Part shown: positions 18,386 through 27,045 of the stretch, in pieces
Position numbering within the stretch: the first letter of the stretch is position 1
How the letters are laid out: each line of letters begins with the position of its first letter
Source: CAWGGS01 sp046704745
Lineage (GTDB): Bacteria; Desulfobacterota; Desulfobulbia; Desulfobulbales; Desulfocapsaceae
DNA length: 64,000 bases
Direction: 5' to 3'
Assembly: GCA_046704745.1 (NCBI GenBank)
Contig: JBJKRL010000058.1
Coordinates: 1-64,000 of the forward strand
The notes under the pieces: model-generated
Told to the model about the DNA's origin: nothing
What the model saw: only the letters and a program-made list of their open reading frames with translations
Database searches by the model: none
Made by a program: the position numbers and the translations under genes

Positions 18386-19330
18386 TTAAAAAAGGCCGGC
18401 CAATATGGCCGCAACCGAGGTCACAAACGCCGCTGTCAAAAATTCGGTAATGCGAAACAGCCGCAGCTTGGAGAGCGACGATTCAATCCACACCAAGATC
18501 AGCAAAAAGACAAAGATCTTTAAAAGGATCAACGGAATGGCCGACAGGAGGGCTGATATGCTCTGGGTTGCCGCCAGACCCCAGGGAGTAACGAGGACAT
18601 TTAAAAAGATGCAGAGAAGGACAAAGAACTTCATCTGCCCGCCCCACTTCATCAAGGCGGCTCCGCGGCCGGAATATTCAAGGGTCTTGGACTCGTCGAT
18701 CATGGCCAGCTCGAAATGTCCGCTCGGGTTATCCACCGGGATGCTGCCTGTTTCTGCGATAATGAGCATCAGAAAGGAAAGCACCACCAGGACGTGCGAG
18801 GGTCTGAAAAAGTTCGACGCCGGCGATACCCAGTAGTGCTGAACAATATAGGGGATAGTTGAATGGGCATCGAAGGAGACGGTGAAAAAGACCATCATGA
18901 AGACCGGCTCGGCCAGAAAGCCCACCATCCGCGTCCGGCTCGCCCCCATGGCGCCGTACGGATTGGCGGTATCCACGGCGGCCAGGGCGGCAAAAAAACC
19001 TGCCAGGGCCAGGATGAAGCCGCCTCCCAGCATGTCGCCCATAAAGGCGAAAAACAACGGAAAGTCTGTCAGAACGGGGATCAACAACGTAACGAAGATG
19101 GGAGCGATGAAGACCATATAGGGGGTGAAGCGAAAGATCCACGAGCTTTGCTCAGAGACAACTTCATCTTTGTGGAAGAGTTTGATCAAATCGCGATAGG
19201 GCTGAAAAATGCTCGGTCCCTGCCTGGACTGCACCCGCTCCTTCAACCGTACCAACACCCCCTTTACCAGCGGGGCAAAACCTATAACCACCAATACCTG
19301 CAGAACATTGAACAGGAGCCTCTGCGCCAT
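18386..19330 (-). CDS. Ehr complex membrane subunit, NuoH/HycD-like
   Basis: 314 aa from the ATG at 19330, selected because AAAGGAGGG lies just before it; reading on to 19426 adds a tail without SD. About eight helices. Family motifs: RLKERVQSRQGPSIFQPYRDLIKLFHKDEVV after TM1 (conserved Arg-rich loop), VDTANPYGAMGASRTRM, ETGSIPVDNPSGHFELAMIDE with conserved acidic residues, and EYSGRGAALMKWGGQMK. This subunit links peripheral arm and ion-translocating subunits. It is the first gene after the fluoride riboswitch, with a 245-nt spacer. Confidence 0.94.
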   Translation of the reverse strand: MAQRLLFNVLQVLVVIGFAPLVKGVLVRLKERVQSRQGPSIFQPYRDLIKLFHKDEVVSEQSSWIFRFTPYMVFIAPIFVTLLIPVLTDFPLFFAFMGDMLGGGFILALAGFFAALAAVDTANPYGAMGASRTRMVGFLAEPVFMMVFFTVSFDAHSTIPYIVQHYWVSPASNFFRPSHVLVVLSFLMLIIAETGSIPVDNPSGHFELAMIDESKTLEYSGRGAALMKWGGQMKFFVLLCIFLNVLVTPWGLAATQSISALLSAIPLILLKIFVFLLILVWIESSLSKLRLFRITEFLTAAFVTSVAAILAGLF

Positions 19331-19574
19331 ACATCCCTCCTTTCCTGATTTGCATGTTTGTTGTTGATTTCTGGATAGACTGGTATATTCGCCGGTCCGG
19401 ACCAAAATCCTTCCCAAAAACAGCAAGGGGGAGTAAGGTCGGCGAATCGATGCCAGGCTGCTCTATTCTTCAGGACCGGGGTTTGGGAGAAAATGCGAGA
19501 ACAAAATAGACAATACACTGGAATCTTAAAACAAATTCCCGTATTGTCCGCATGCGTAGGAGTCGGAATCGGGC

Positions 19575-19618
19575 AAAAAAAACCCCTACCAGGATAGAAT
19601 CATTTTCCCAGGTAGGAG
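19575..19618 (-). terminator. Riboswitch expression platform: intrinsic terminator
   Basis: On the minus strand CCTACC (19611-19616), the 3' end of the fluoride aptamer, can pair with GGTAGG (19585-19590), extended by GGGA/TCC pairs, and eight U follow (19575-19582). Aptamer and terminator share the CCUAC bases, so they exclude each other. Fluoride binding should favour read-through. Confidence 0.88.
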
Positions 19619-19664
19619 TCATCAGCCCGGTCCGAGCGGTTGGTAATGGGGAACTCCATCCCCG
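19611..19664 (-). promoter_or_regulatory. Fluoride riboswitch (crcB motif) aptamer
   Basis: The minus-strand RNA reads, in order, GGGGAUGGAGUUCCCC, AUUACCAACCGCU, a short hairpin CGGACCGGGC and UGAUGACUCCUACC. This matches the crcB-motif consensus element by element: the GGxGAUGGxGUUCxCC stem-loop, the unpaired A-rich linker with CGC, and UGACUCCUAC, whose ACUCC pairs with GGAGU of the 5' part. It lies 9 nt after a good -10 box and ends in an overlapping terminator. The downstream transcript contains the Ehr genes, crcB and DUF190-CBS. Confidence 0.95.
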
Positions 19665-19669
19665 AGTTT

Positions 19670-19698
19670 CTTATAGCATGGCGACCTTTGAAAAACAA
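19670..19698 (-). promoter_or_regulatory. Sigma70-type promoter of the riboswitch transcript
   Basis: Minus-strand TTGTTT (19693-19698) and TATAAG (19670-19675) are spaced exactly 17 nt. Transcription would start about at the first nucleotide of the fluoride aptamer, as expected for a 5' riboswitch. The promoter lies between the nfnB-like stop and the aptamer, so the Ehr-crcB block has its own promoter. Confidence 0.75.
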
Positions 19699-19728
19699 GG
19701 GGAATTTCTGACAAGTTTTGATAATGCC

Positions 19729-21132
19729 TTACGCTCTCTTGTCGCTTAAAAGCGCCTCACGCATGGCCTTGGCGGCCTTGCGTCCGGCACCCATGGCGCT
19801 TATCACCGTCGCCGCTCCGGTAACGACATCTCCGCCGGCCCATATTCTGTCGCACGAGGTTTTTCCAGTGGCCTCGTCTGCTTCGATGTTGCCCCTTTTA
19901 CCGACAGCAAGCCCCGGCGTGGTCCTTGGAATCAGGGGGTTGGGACTGTTGCCGATGGCAACGATTACCGCATCCGCTTTCATAATAAATTCAGAACCCT
20001 CAATGGGAATCGGACGACGGCGTCCCGAGGCATCCGGCTCCCCCAACTGCATTTTCAGGCACTCGATCCCGGTGAGCCTGCCTCTTGGATCGCCGATCAG
20101 GCATATGGGGAGAGTCAGGTAGTCGAAGATCACCCCTTCCTCCTCGGCGTTTTCCGCCTCCTCCGCCCTGGCCGGCAACTCTTCCCTGCTGCGGCGATAG
20201 ACGATATGCACCTCGTCCGCCCCAAGCCGCAGCGCGGTGCGGGCCGAATCCATGGCCACATTGCCGCCTCCGCAGACAAACACCCGCGCCGGCCGTTTGA
20301 TGGGTGTGTCGGTGGCCGGGAAACGGTAGGCCCGCATCAGGTTGCAGCGGGTCAGGTATTCGTTGGCCGAATAGACGCCGTTAAGATTCTCCCCGGGGAT
20401 ATTTAAGAACCACGGCAACCCTGCCCCGGCTCCGACAAAGACGGCGTCGAACTCATCCAGCAGGCTTTCAATGGTGCGGGTTTTGCCAACAATATAATCG
20501 AGTACCACCTTGACTCCCAGGCTTTTTATGTAGTCCACCTCCCGGCCCACGATCGACTTGGGCAGGCGGAACTCCGGAATACCGTAGGTCAAAACGCCTC
20601 CGGCTGCATGCAGGGCCTCAAAGATGGTCACTGCAAAGCCCTGCAGTGCCAGATCGTTGGCCACAGTGATGCCGGCCGGGCCCGAACCCACCACGGCTAT
20701 TTTCCTGCCGTTTGCCGCAGCCATGGCCGGTCGTTCACTTCGGCCCGCCATGGCCTCGTAGTCAGCCAAAAAACGTTCGAGTCGACCGATGGCCACTGGA
20801 TCGCCTTTTTTCCCAAGGATGCATCTCCTCTCACATTGTTCTTCCTGGGGACAGACCCGACCGCAGACGGCCGGCAAGGCATTGGTCTCCTTTATTTTCT
20901 TGATCCCGGCGGCAAAATCGCCCTCCACAATGCAGTGGATGAACTCTGGGATCTTGACCCCCACCGGACATCCTTCACGACAAAGAGGCTTTTTACAGTT
21001 CAGGCAGCGGCCAGCCTCGGCCCGCGCCAGTTCTTCGGAATAGCCCAGTGCCACTTCTTCGAAATTCTTGATTCGCTCAAAAGGCTCCTGCTTGGGCATG
21101 GGCCGTCTTTTTAGATCGAGTTGTTTTGCCAA
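19729..21132 (-). CDS. NADPH-dependent FAD oxidoreductase, NfnB/SudA/GltD-like
   Basis: About 467 aa from the TTG at 21132, preceded by GGAGGA; the longer frame to 21156 would put the SD inside the gene. N-terminal 2x[4Fe-4S] domain (CLNCKKPLCREGCPVGVKIP; CGRVCPQEEQCERRC), then FAD-binding VVGSGPAGITVANDLALQG and NADP-binding VCGGGNVAMDSARTALRLGA, ending IWAGGDVVTGAATVISAMGAG. With its NfnA-like partner 46 nt upstream it should form an NADP-linked, ferredoxin-reducing or bifurcating flavoprotein. It is the last gene of the upstream soluble module before the riboswitch promoter. Confidence 0.93.
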   Translation of the reverse strand: MAKQLDLKRRPMPKQEPFERIKNFEEVALGYSEELARAEAGRCLNCKKPLCREGCPVGVKIPEFIHCIVEGDFAAGIKKIKETNALPAVCGRVCPQEEQCERRCILGKKGDPVAIGRLERFLADYEAMAGRSERPAMAAANGRKIAVVGSGPAGITVANDLALQGFAVTIFEALHAAGGVLTYGIPEFRLPKSIVGREVDYIKSLGVKVVLDYIVGKTRTIESLLDEFDAVFVGAGAGLPWFLNIPGENLNGVYSANEYLTRCNLMRAYRFPATDTPIKRPARVFVCGGGNVAMDSARTALRLGADEVHIVYRRSREELPARAEEAENAEEEGVIFDYLTLPICLIGDPRGRLTGIECLKMQLGEPDASGRRRPIPIEGSEFIMKADAVIVAIGNSPNPLIPRTTPGLAVGKRGNIEADEATGKTSCDRIWAGGDVVTGAATVISAMGAGRKAAKAMREALLSDKRA

Positions 21133-21178
21133 GGTGATGTCCTCCGGAACAAGCAAATCCGCGAACTGGATTTAAATC

Positions 21179-22012
21179 TCAATAATGCGATGCACACCCG
21201 CTCTTGCGCAGCGGCTGAACCTCTTCCGGGTTATAGGTGCGCCGTCTGTTGAGAAATTCTTCCCAATCGATCTCGTGACCGTCAAAATCCGGGCCGTCGA
21301 CACAGGCAAACTTGGTAACTCCCCCCACGCTCAGTCGGCAGACGCCGCACATGCCGGTACCGTCGATCATGATCGGGTTCATGTTGACTATGGTCTTGAT
21401 GCCGAGCGGCCGGGTTATTTCCGAGGCCTTCATCATTTGAAACGTGCATCCGTTAACGATGATCCGGTCCGGCCGTATCCTCTCAAGCCCCAGAATCTCG
21501 GCCAGACGTGTGAGATGGCCTTTATAGCCGCTGGTGCCGTCCCGAGTGATCGCCAGCACACCGTCTGCAAGGCTTTCAAAGCGATCCTGCCAGTAGAGCA
21601 GATACGAGCTGCGGGCCTCCAGGAGTACGTAAACCTTATTCCCCTTCTGCTTCAGAGACCGGGCAATGGGGTAGATGCTGCCGATGCCGTAGCAGCCGCC
21701 GATACACAGGACCGTTCCGAAGGTCTCCATCTCCGACTCCCGTCCCAGCGGACCGGCAAAGGTCGGGATGGTATCGCCCGGTTTAAGTCGGGCCAATTTG
21801 GCTGTGGAGGCCCCCACCTGCATGAAGATGACGGTGACGGTTCCGGCCTCCCGGTCCCAGTCGGCAACCGAGAGCGGCACCCGTTCGCCGTTTTCATCGG
21901 CCCGGACAATGACAAAATTGCCGGGCATCACCGATTTTGCCACCTCCGGCGCCTCTACCACAAACTCGTGCAGGTTCGGTACGATCATTCGGCGTTCAAT
22001 GATATTGTACAT
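21179..22012 (-). CDS. Ferredoxin-NADP reductase subunit, NfnA/SudB-like
   Basis: 277 aa, the size of NfnA/SudB (NfnS). N-terminal flavin-binding beta-barrel (PGNFVIVRADENGERVPLSVAD), nucleotide-binding domain (TFGTVLCIGGCYGIGSIYPIARSL) and C-terminal [2Fe-2S] ligands in DGTGMCGVCRLSVGGVTKFACVDGP. In Nfn, this subunit carries the NAD-linked FAD that talks to the NADPH-linked NfnB. Here GGCYGIG replaces the more usual GGGVGVAP-like loop, a possible shift in nucleotide preference. Confidence 0.92.
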   Translation of the reverse strand: MYNIIERRMIVPNLHEFVVEAPEVAKSVMPGNFVIVRADENGERVPLSVADWDREAGTVTVIFMQVGASTAKLARLKPGDTIPTFAGPLGRESEMETFGTVLCIGGCYGIGSIYPIARSLKQKGNKVYVLLEARSSYLLYWQDRFESLADGVLAITRDGTSGYKGHLTRLAEILGLERIRPDRIIVNGCTFQMMKASEITRPLGIKTIVNMNPIMIDGTGMCGVCRLSVGGVTKFACVDGPDFDGHEIDWEEFLNRRRTYNPEEVQPLRKSGCASHY

Positions 22013-22117
22013 TTCTCGCCTCTTATCAAAAGCACTATTGAACGTTTATATCTTAATTTGGCACTTTCACCTTTGCGGCTAACAGCTTTATTTTCAAATT
22101 TTTAGTATCACTGAAAC

Positions 22118-24667
22118 TCAACCTCTCGGAATGGAAGGGAGTGAGTTGTTTGTCGTTTCCGGGCCGATTTTTTCAATGTTCACTCTGACTGGATTTGACG
22201 GCAAGCCATGGATGAATTCCACACCCTTGAGAGAATCCAGCCCTCCGAAGTTGAACCATTTGTAAAGATAGGCGGTACCGACAGGACAATCCGGGTCTTC
22301 ACGGGTCTTTATTTCAAGTTTGTTTCCGGTAAATGAAACCATCACCTTCTCACCACGTCCCACCTCGAGTCGGTCCATGTCTTCGGGGTTGAGACGCAGG
22401 CCCTGTTCCAGACCCAATTCACCGAGCCCCTCAACCACTGAGGAGAGTTCCATGCCACGATGCTGAAAACCGCCCTGGCTTACAACCAGTAAAAATTCAC
22501 CTGTCCCCGTCGGTGCCACGGCCTGCCGATCAACGGGCAGGGCGTCCATGGCTGTCAACCGCCGTGGCCTGCGGTCGGCAACGGCTGGAAAGCCTGGAAT
22601 GGTGCGATGGATCTCTTCGCGGATTTCAGCCTCATTGTTATACTCCAAGGCCTTGCTGCCCATCTCCCGGCTGAGTTCAGTAAAAATCCACCAATCCGGC
22701 CGGACAAAACCGCTCACAGCCCCATCGGGCGGATGTTCGACCCTGACGATATCCTGGACACGACCTGCGATATTGGTAATCGTTCCGCCGCCTTCGGCAA
22801 AGCTTGCCGCCGGCAGGAAGGCATCCACGGCAAAGGGAGGCAGGTACAGATCCTGGCTGATCAAATAATCGCAATCCGGCCTCTGTAAAAAAGGAGCCTG
22901 CCCCACCAGATAGATCACCTTGGCCCTTTTACGCCCCTCGATTACATCCTCCAACGAGATTCTCTGGTCTTCGGATCTATCGGGCGGGAACACATCAAAA
23001 ACGCCCAGTTCCATTGCCCCGCGCATATTACTGCCGTGATAAAGAGGTAAAAAGGTCGTCCGAGGGCGTTTGGCCAGCCGGGAAATTCCGTCAAGCAGCA
23101 GAGTATTATCGCTATACTCGAAGATTGTCGGGCCTATTATAACCGCCAATCGACGTCCGCCACGGAGCCTGTCGACGGCCTCTTGCAGTTGTTTTTTTCC
23201 AACACCGGCTTCCTTAGCAACCGTCCTCACATTGCCTGTACGGCCGACAAGACGTTTTGCCAGAAAGTCCAGGAGCAGGCCTTCCCGCCCGGGTATCGGC
23301 TGCAGATACTGATCGGTATAACGGGACAGGTTCGATACCCGGGCATCGATGGTCACCAGATCCGCACCGTTTTTCAACGCCTGCCGGACCCGGACTCCGG
23401 CTACGGAAAAATAGAAGCGTGAATCCAAACCCATGGCAATGATCGTGTCGGCGCTTGCAATCTCTTTGAGTGAAATCGGCAATGAAAAAAGCCAGCTCCA
23501 CAACCCCGGTCCGCCGGTAAAACTGTACCTGTCGGTGGAATCCATGCCGCCCTCCAGGCAGGAGCGCACAAATTTGCCTGCAGCAAACAGGCCTTCATTG
23601 GTCATATCACTCGAGACAGCCATGAGAAAATCCTCCGGCCTGGTCTCTTTAAGTCTTGCTGCGACCTCTTGTATGGCCTGGGGCCACGTTACCTCCCGGA
23701 AGTATTTCCCGTGCATCACCATGGGCTTTTTGGTCCGCCGGAAATGATGAGTCGTTTCAGGCAGACAGTACCTCCCGCGCAGACACAGCTGGCCGTCGTT
23801 GATCTCGTCATCCAGGTGGCCGGTTACCTTGGAGAGTTTGCCATCCTTTAAGTGCAGCACGATCCTGCAGCCCAGAGAGCAGAAGGAACAGGTTGAAACC
23901 TCCGTTCCATCGGGTTCGCCGTCCCATTTAGAGGCCTTGTCCGCAAGTGCTCCCGTGGGGCAGACCGAAACGCAGGCGCCGCAGAATTCGCAACCCGCCT
24001 CCACATGACTATCTCCGAAGGCCGGACCGATCCTCACCTTGGAGCCGCGGTGTTTAAAAGCCAGAATGGAGGTACCTCGTACCTCCTGGCACATCCGGAC
24101 ACAGCGTCCGCAGAGGATGCAGATGTTGTAGTCACGGTCGTAAAACGGATCATCGTGTTCCGCTTCATAGCCGTGATAAAAAATTGGATAGTCGATCTCG
24201 GTAAGCCCCACTTTTTTCACAACCTGCTGGAGTTCGCACTGGTTGTCATTGGGACAATATCGGCAGCCGGTGCTCACCCCGGATTTACGAATAGTGGACT
24301 GGTACTGCCGGCACTCCTCGCTCTCCTCGCAGATCAGACAGCTTACCGGATGCTCGCTCAGGATCAACTGCAGGACCTCATGGCGCATATCGCGCAGGGT
24401 TGCGGTCTCGGTCAGCACCTTCATACCTTTCTGGACAATTGTACTGCAGGAAAGGGGATAGCCTCGCATCCCCTCGATTTCCACCATACACATCCGGCAA
24501 CCTCCGAAGGGACTCAGGTCCTTATGGAAACAGAGCGAAGGGATGGATATGCCGCATAGTTCTGTGGCCCGCAGCACATTGACGCCAGCCGGCACGACCA
24601 CGGTGCGATGGTTTATCTCCATCTCCAGGGTGTCGACCTTTCCGGTTCGTTGCTTTTTGTCAGTCAC
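22118..24667 (-). CDS. NuoG-like iron-sulfur protein with vestigial molybdopterin-type domain
   Basis: 849 aa. [2Fe-2S] domain with Cys 38/46/57/60/74, His-Cys cluster region (SEHPVSCLICEESEEC), extra Cys set 135-144, two ferredoxin [4Fe-4S] sites (CILCGRCVRMC about 183-193; CEFCGACVSVCP about 226-237), then CSFCSLGC at 260-267 opening a formate-dehydrogenase-like fold. No Cys or Sec sits at the expected active-site position, so it is more likely a NuoG/HydA-type electron wire than a formate dehydrogenase. GTG start behind GAGGTGAGG. Stop-to-start gap of 8 nt from the NuoF-like gene indicates one complex. Confidence 0.88.
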   Translation of the reverse strand: MTDKKQRTGKVDTLEMEINHRTVVVPAGVNVLRATELCGISIPSLCFHKDLSPFGGCRMCMVEIEGMRGYPLSCSTIVQKGMKVLTETATLRDMRHEVLQLILSEHPVSCLICEESEECRQYQSTIRKSGVSTGCRYCPNDNQCELQQVVKKVGLTEIDYPIFYHGYEAEHDDPFYDRDYNICILCGRCVRMCQEVRGTSILAFKHRGSKVRIGPAFGDSHVEAGCEFCGACVSVCPTGALADKASKWDGEPDGTEVSTCSFCSLGCRIVLHLKDGKLSKVTGHLDDEINDGQLCLRGRYCLPETTHHFRRTKKPMVMHGKYFREVTWPQAIQEVAARLKETRPEDFLMAVSSDMTNEGLFAAGKFVRSCLEGGMDSTDRYSFTGGPGLWSWLFSLPISLKEIASADTIIAMGLDSRFYFSVAGVRVRQALKNGADLVTIDARVSNLSRYTDQYLQPIPGREGLLLDFLAKRLVGRTGNVRTVAKEAGVGKKQLQEAVDRLRGGRRLAVIIGPTIFEYSDNTLLLDGISRLAKRPRTTFLPLYHGSNMRGAMELGVFDVFPPDRSEDQRISLEDVIEGRKRAKVIYLVGQAPFLQRPDCDYLISQDLYLPPFAVDAFLPAASFAEGGGTITNIAGRVQDIVRVEHPPDGAVSGFVRPDWWIFTELSREMGSKALEYNNEAEIREEIHRTIPGFPAVADRRPRRLTAMDALPVDRQAVAPTGTGEFLLVVSQGGFQHRGMELSSVVEGLGELGLEQGLRLNPEDMDRLEVGRGEKVMVSFTGNKLEIKTREDPDCPVGTAYLYKWFNFGGLDSLKGVEFIHGLPSNPVRVNIEKIGPETTNNSLPSIPRG

Positions 24668-24675
24668 GCCTCACC

Positions 24676-26547
24676 TCATGATTCAATGGTAATGGCATCG
24701 CCTGCAATGGCGTCAAATCGGCAGATCTCGTAGCAGGATCTGCATTTGATGCATTTACTCTCATCAAGATTATGGGGCTCCGAACGGGGTCCGGAAATGG
24801 CACCGGTGGGACAGACTTGGACACAGCGCTGACAGCCGGTGCATTTGTCCTTGTCGATACGAAAGACAACCAGGTCGCGGCACACCACCGCCGGACACTT
24901 TTTGTCCCTGATATGGGCCAGGAACTCTTTGCGAAAATACTTGAGTGAGGTCAGAACCGGATTGGGCGCGGTCTGTCCCAGACCGCAGAGCGAAGCGCCC
25001 TTGATTGCGCCCCCCAGTTTCTCCAGCTTGTCGATATCGGTAAGTTCTCCTTTGCCCCGGCATATCTTTTCCAGAATCTCGACCAGGTGCCGGGTCCCGA
25101 CCCGGCAAGGCACACACTTGCCGCAGGACTCCGCCTGGGTGAAACTTAAAAAATATTTGGCCGTATCAACGATACAGGTATCCTTATCGATCACGATCAA
25201 CCCGCCCGATCCCATGATGGAACCGGCCTTTGCCAGGTTTTCGTAGTCGATTGGCGTGTCCAGAAACTCCTCTCCCAGGCAGCCGCCTGAAGGCCCGCCG
25301 GTCTGGACCCCTTTGAATTCCTTGACCAGACCGCCGCCGATATCAAAGATCACCTGCCGCAGGCTGGTTCCCAGCGGCACCTCGATGAGCCCGGTGCGCC
25401 GCACCTTACCTACCAGGCTGAAGGTTTTGGTGCCTTTGGAGGTTTCGGTACCGTAACTGCTGTACCAGGCTGCACCGTTTCGCACAATATTGGGCAGTGT
25501 TCCCAGGGTCTCGACATTATTGATAACCGTTGGCTTGCCCCAGAGGCCGGAGACGGCCGGAAAGGGCGGCCGGGGGCGCGGCATGCCGCGCTTGCCTTCG
25601 ATACTTGCCATGAGAGCCGTTTCCTCGCCGCAGACAAAGGCCCCTGCTCCCTCTTTGATGGTAATATCGAAGCTGAAATCGCTGCCCAGGATGTGATCGC
25701 CCAACAGATTCAACTCCTTGATCTCGGCAAGGGCACCCTTGAGCCGCTTGATGGCCAGGGGGTATTCAGCGCGGATATAGATGAAGCCCTTGGTGGCGCC
25801 AAGCGTGTAGGCGGCGATCAGCATACCCTCCAACAGGGCATGCGGATCGCCTTCGATGAGCGAACGGTTCATGAAGGCGCCGGGGTCTCCCTCGTCGGCA
25901 TTGCAGATCAGGTACCGCGCAGAACTTGGGGTTTCCCGGCTAAAGAGCCACTTTCTCCAGGTGGGAAAACCAGCCCCGCCTCTTCCGCGCAGCCCGGATT
26001 GTTTGATGATCTCCAGCACCTCCTCCCAAGGGGTCTGCAGACATTTTTCAATGGCGCGGTACCCGTCGCGCGCCAGATAGTGATCGAGATCTTCCGGATT
26101 GATGATACCGCAGTTGCGCAGCACAATGCGCACCTGAGGCGCCAGCATAGGTTGATCGAAGAATCTCGGAACCCCCTCAATCTCCTGATCACCGAAATGT
26201 CCTGCCAGGAGCGGTTTGAAAATCTCTTTTTTCTCAAAAAAGGAGGCCAGAAGACGCGGGACTGTCTCGCTCTTGATATTGGCATAGCTGATACGGTCGG
26301 CGCCCGGCATTTTGATATCTACCAAAGGTTCCAGATAGCAGGGACCGATACAGCCCACCCGAACGATGTCGGCTGACAGTTTGTTTTTGGTCAAATAGTG
26401 CTCGATGGCTCCGATGGTTTCGGCGGCACCGGCAGCCAGGCCACAGGAGCCGGCACCGACATAGATCAGCGGTCGCCTGTTTTTCTGAAAAGCGGACCAC
26501 TTCTTTTCCGCCCCTCTGCGACGTGCTTCAAGCTTTTTGATGTTCAT
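24676..26547 (-). CDS. NuoF/HydB-like NADH-binding flavoprotein with added ferredoxin domain
   Basis: 623 aa, longer than complex I NuoF (about 430). N-terminal thioredoxin-like [2Fe-2S] domain (GAGSCGLAAGA, VGCIGPCYLEP, residues about 25-110), NADH/FMN core (GRGGAGFPTW, NADEGDPGAFMNR, GEETALMASIEGKRGMPR), N3-type [4Fe-4S] motif ESCGKCVPCRVGTRHL and a C-terminal 2x[4Fe-4S] ferredoxin (CTGCQRCVQVCPTGA; CIKCRSCYEICRFDA). This architecture is that of HydB of bifurcating hydrogenases and NAD-dependent formate dehydrogenases. Overlaps nuoE by 20 nt. Confidence 0.95.
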   Translation of the reverse strand: MNIKKLEARRRGAEKKWSAFQKNRRPLIYVGAGSCGLAAGAAETIGAIEHYLTKNKLSADIVRVGCIGPCYLEPLVDIKMPGADRISYANIKSETVPRLLASFFEKKEIFKPLLAGHFGDQEIEGVPRFFDQPMLAPQVRIVLRNCGIINPEDLDHYLARDGYRAIEKCLQTPWEEVLEIIKQSGLRGRGGAGFPTWRKWLFSRETPSSARYLICNADEGDPGAFMNRSLIEGDPHALLEGMLIAAYTLGATKGFIYIRAEYPLAIKRLKGALAEIKELNLLGDHILGSDFSFDITIKEGAGAFVCGEETALMASIEGKRGMPRPRPPFPAVSGLWGKPTVINNVETLGTLPNIVRNGAAWYSSYGTETSKGTKTFSLVGKVRRTGLIEVPLGTSLRQVIFDIGGGLVKEFKGVQTGGPSGGCLGEEFLDTPIDYENLAKAGSIMGSGGLIVIDKDTCIVDTAKYFLSFTQAESCGKCVPCRVGTRHLVEILEKICRGKGELTDIDKLEKLGGAIKGASLCGLGQTAPNPVLTSLKYFRKEFLAHIRDKKCPAVVCRDLVVFRIDKDKCTGCQRCVQVCPTGAISGPRSEPHNLDESKCIKCRSCYEICRFDAIAGDAITIES

Positions 26548-26986
26548 CGAGAATCCCCTGCAGTTTCAAGACAGACATCCGGGCATAGGTTTTATCATCC
26601 AGGGTGACCACCGGTGCCAAGGCGCAACAGCCAAGGCAGGCGACGCGTTCCAGGTCATATTTGCCGTCTGTTGTTGTCTCACCGGGATTGATATTAAGAC
26701 GACGCCGCATGACTTCCAGCATCTGCTCCCCGCCCCTGACATGGCAGGCCGTTCCCAGACAGACCTTGAGATGGTGCTTACCGCGTGGTACAAAGCGGAA
26801 CTGGGCGTAAAAGGTCGCCACGCCGTAGATCTCATGTTCCGAAATTTTGAGCCAACGGGCGGTCTTGCGGATGGCATCCCGCGGAAGATAGTCGTAGATT
26901 GCTTGAATTCTTTGTAGCACGGGAATCAGATCGGCCTGCTCCCCTTTGAATTCTTTCTCGATAGCAGCCAAAGTCTCTCTTTTCAT
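26528..26986 (-). CDS. NuoE/HydC-like [2Fe-2S] subunit
   Basis: 152 aa, normal for NuoE. The thioredoxin-like [2Fe-2S] domain ligands appear as CLGTACHVRGG and CLGCCALAP. N-terminal helical part YLPRDAIRKTARWLKISEHEIYGVATFYAQFRF is typical. First gene of the minus-strand cluster; SD AAGGAGG with ATG at 26986. Works with the NuoF-like protein in NADH oxidation or NAD+ reduction. Confidence 0.95.
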   Translation of the reverse strand: MKRETLAAIEKEFKGEQADLIPVLQRIQAIYDYLPRDAIRKTARWLKISEHEIYGVATFYAQFRFVPRGKHHLKVCLGTACHVRGGEQMLEVMRRRLNINPGETTTDGKYDLERVACLGCCALAPVVTLDDKTYARMSVLKLQGILDEHQKA

Positions 26987-27016
26987 CGGTGGGTTCCTCC
27001 TTGGCCATATGAACCC

Positions 27017-27045
27017 ATTATCTCACGTCTTAGCTCTTTTGAAAA
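27017..27045 (-). promoter_or_regulatory. Candidate promoter for the nuoE-F-G-nfnAB module
   Basis: Minus-strand TTTTCA (27040-27045) and GATAAT (27017-27022) with a 17-nt spacer, 30 nt upstream of nuoE. Weak -35 box; by eye only. Confidence 0.4.

Noticed and set aside
11419..19330. Hydrogenase 4 / formate hydrogenlyase
   Set aside because: Both NiFe-binding CxxC motifs of the large subunit are substituted, so no hydrogen-evolving site.
22030..22060. Sigma54 promoter (TTGGCAC...TTTGC)
   Set aside because: Spacing between GG and GC is wrong for a -24/-12 element and it points away from the operon.
22118..24667. NAD-dependent formate dehydrogenase alpha subunit
   Set aside because: The Fe-S and molybdopterin-like domain are there but no Cys or Sec is found at the active-site position, so NuoG-like is the safer call.
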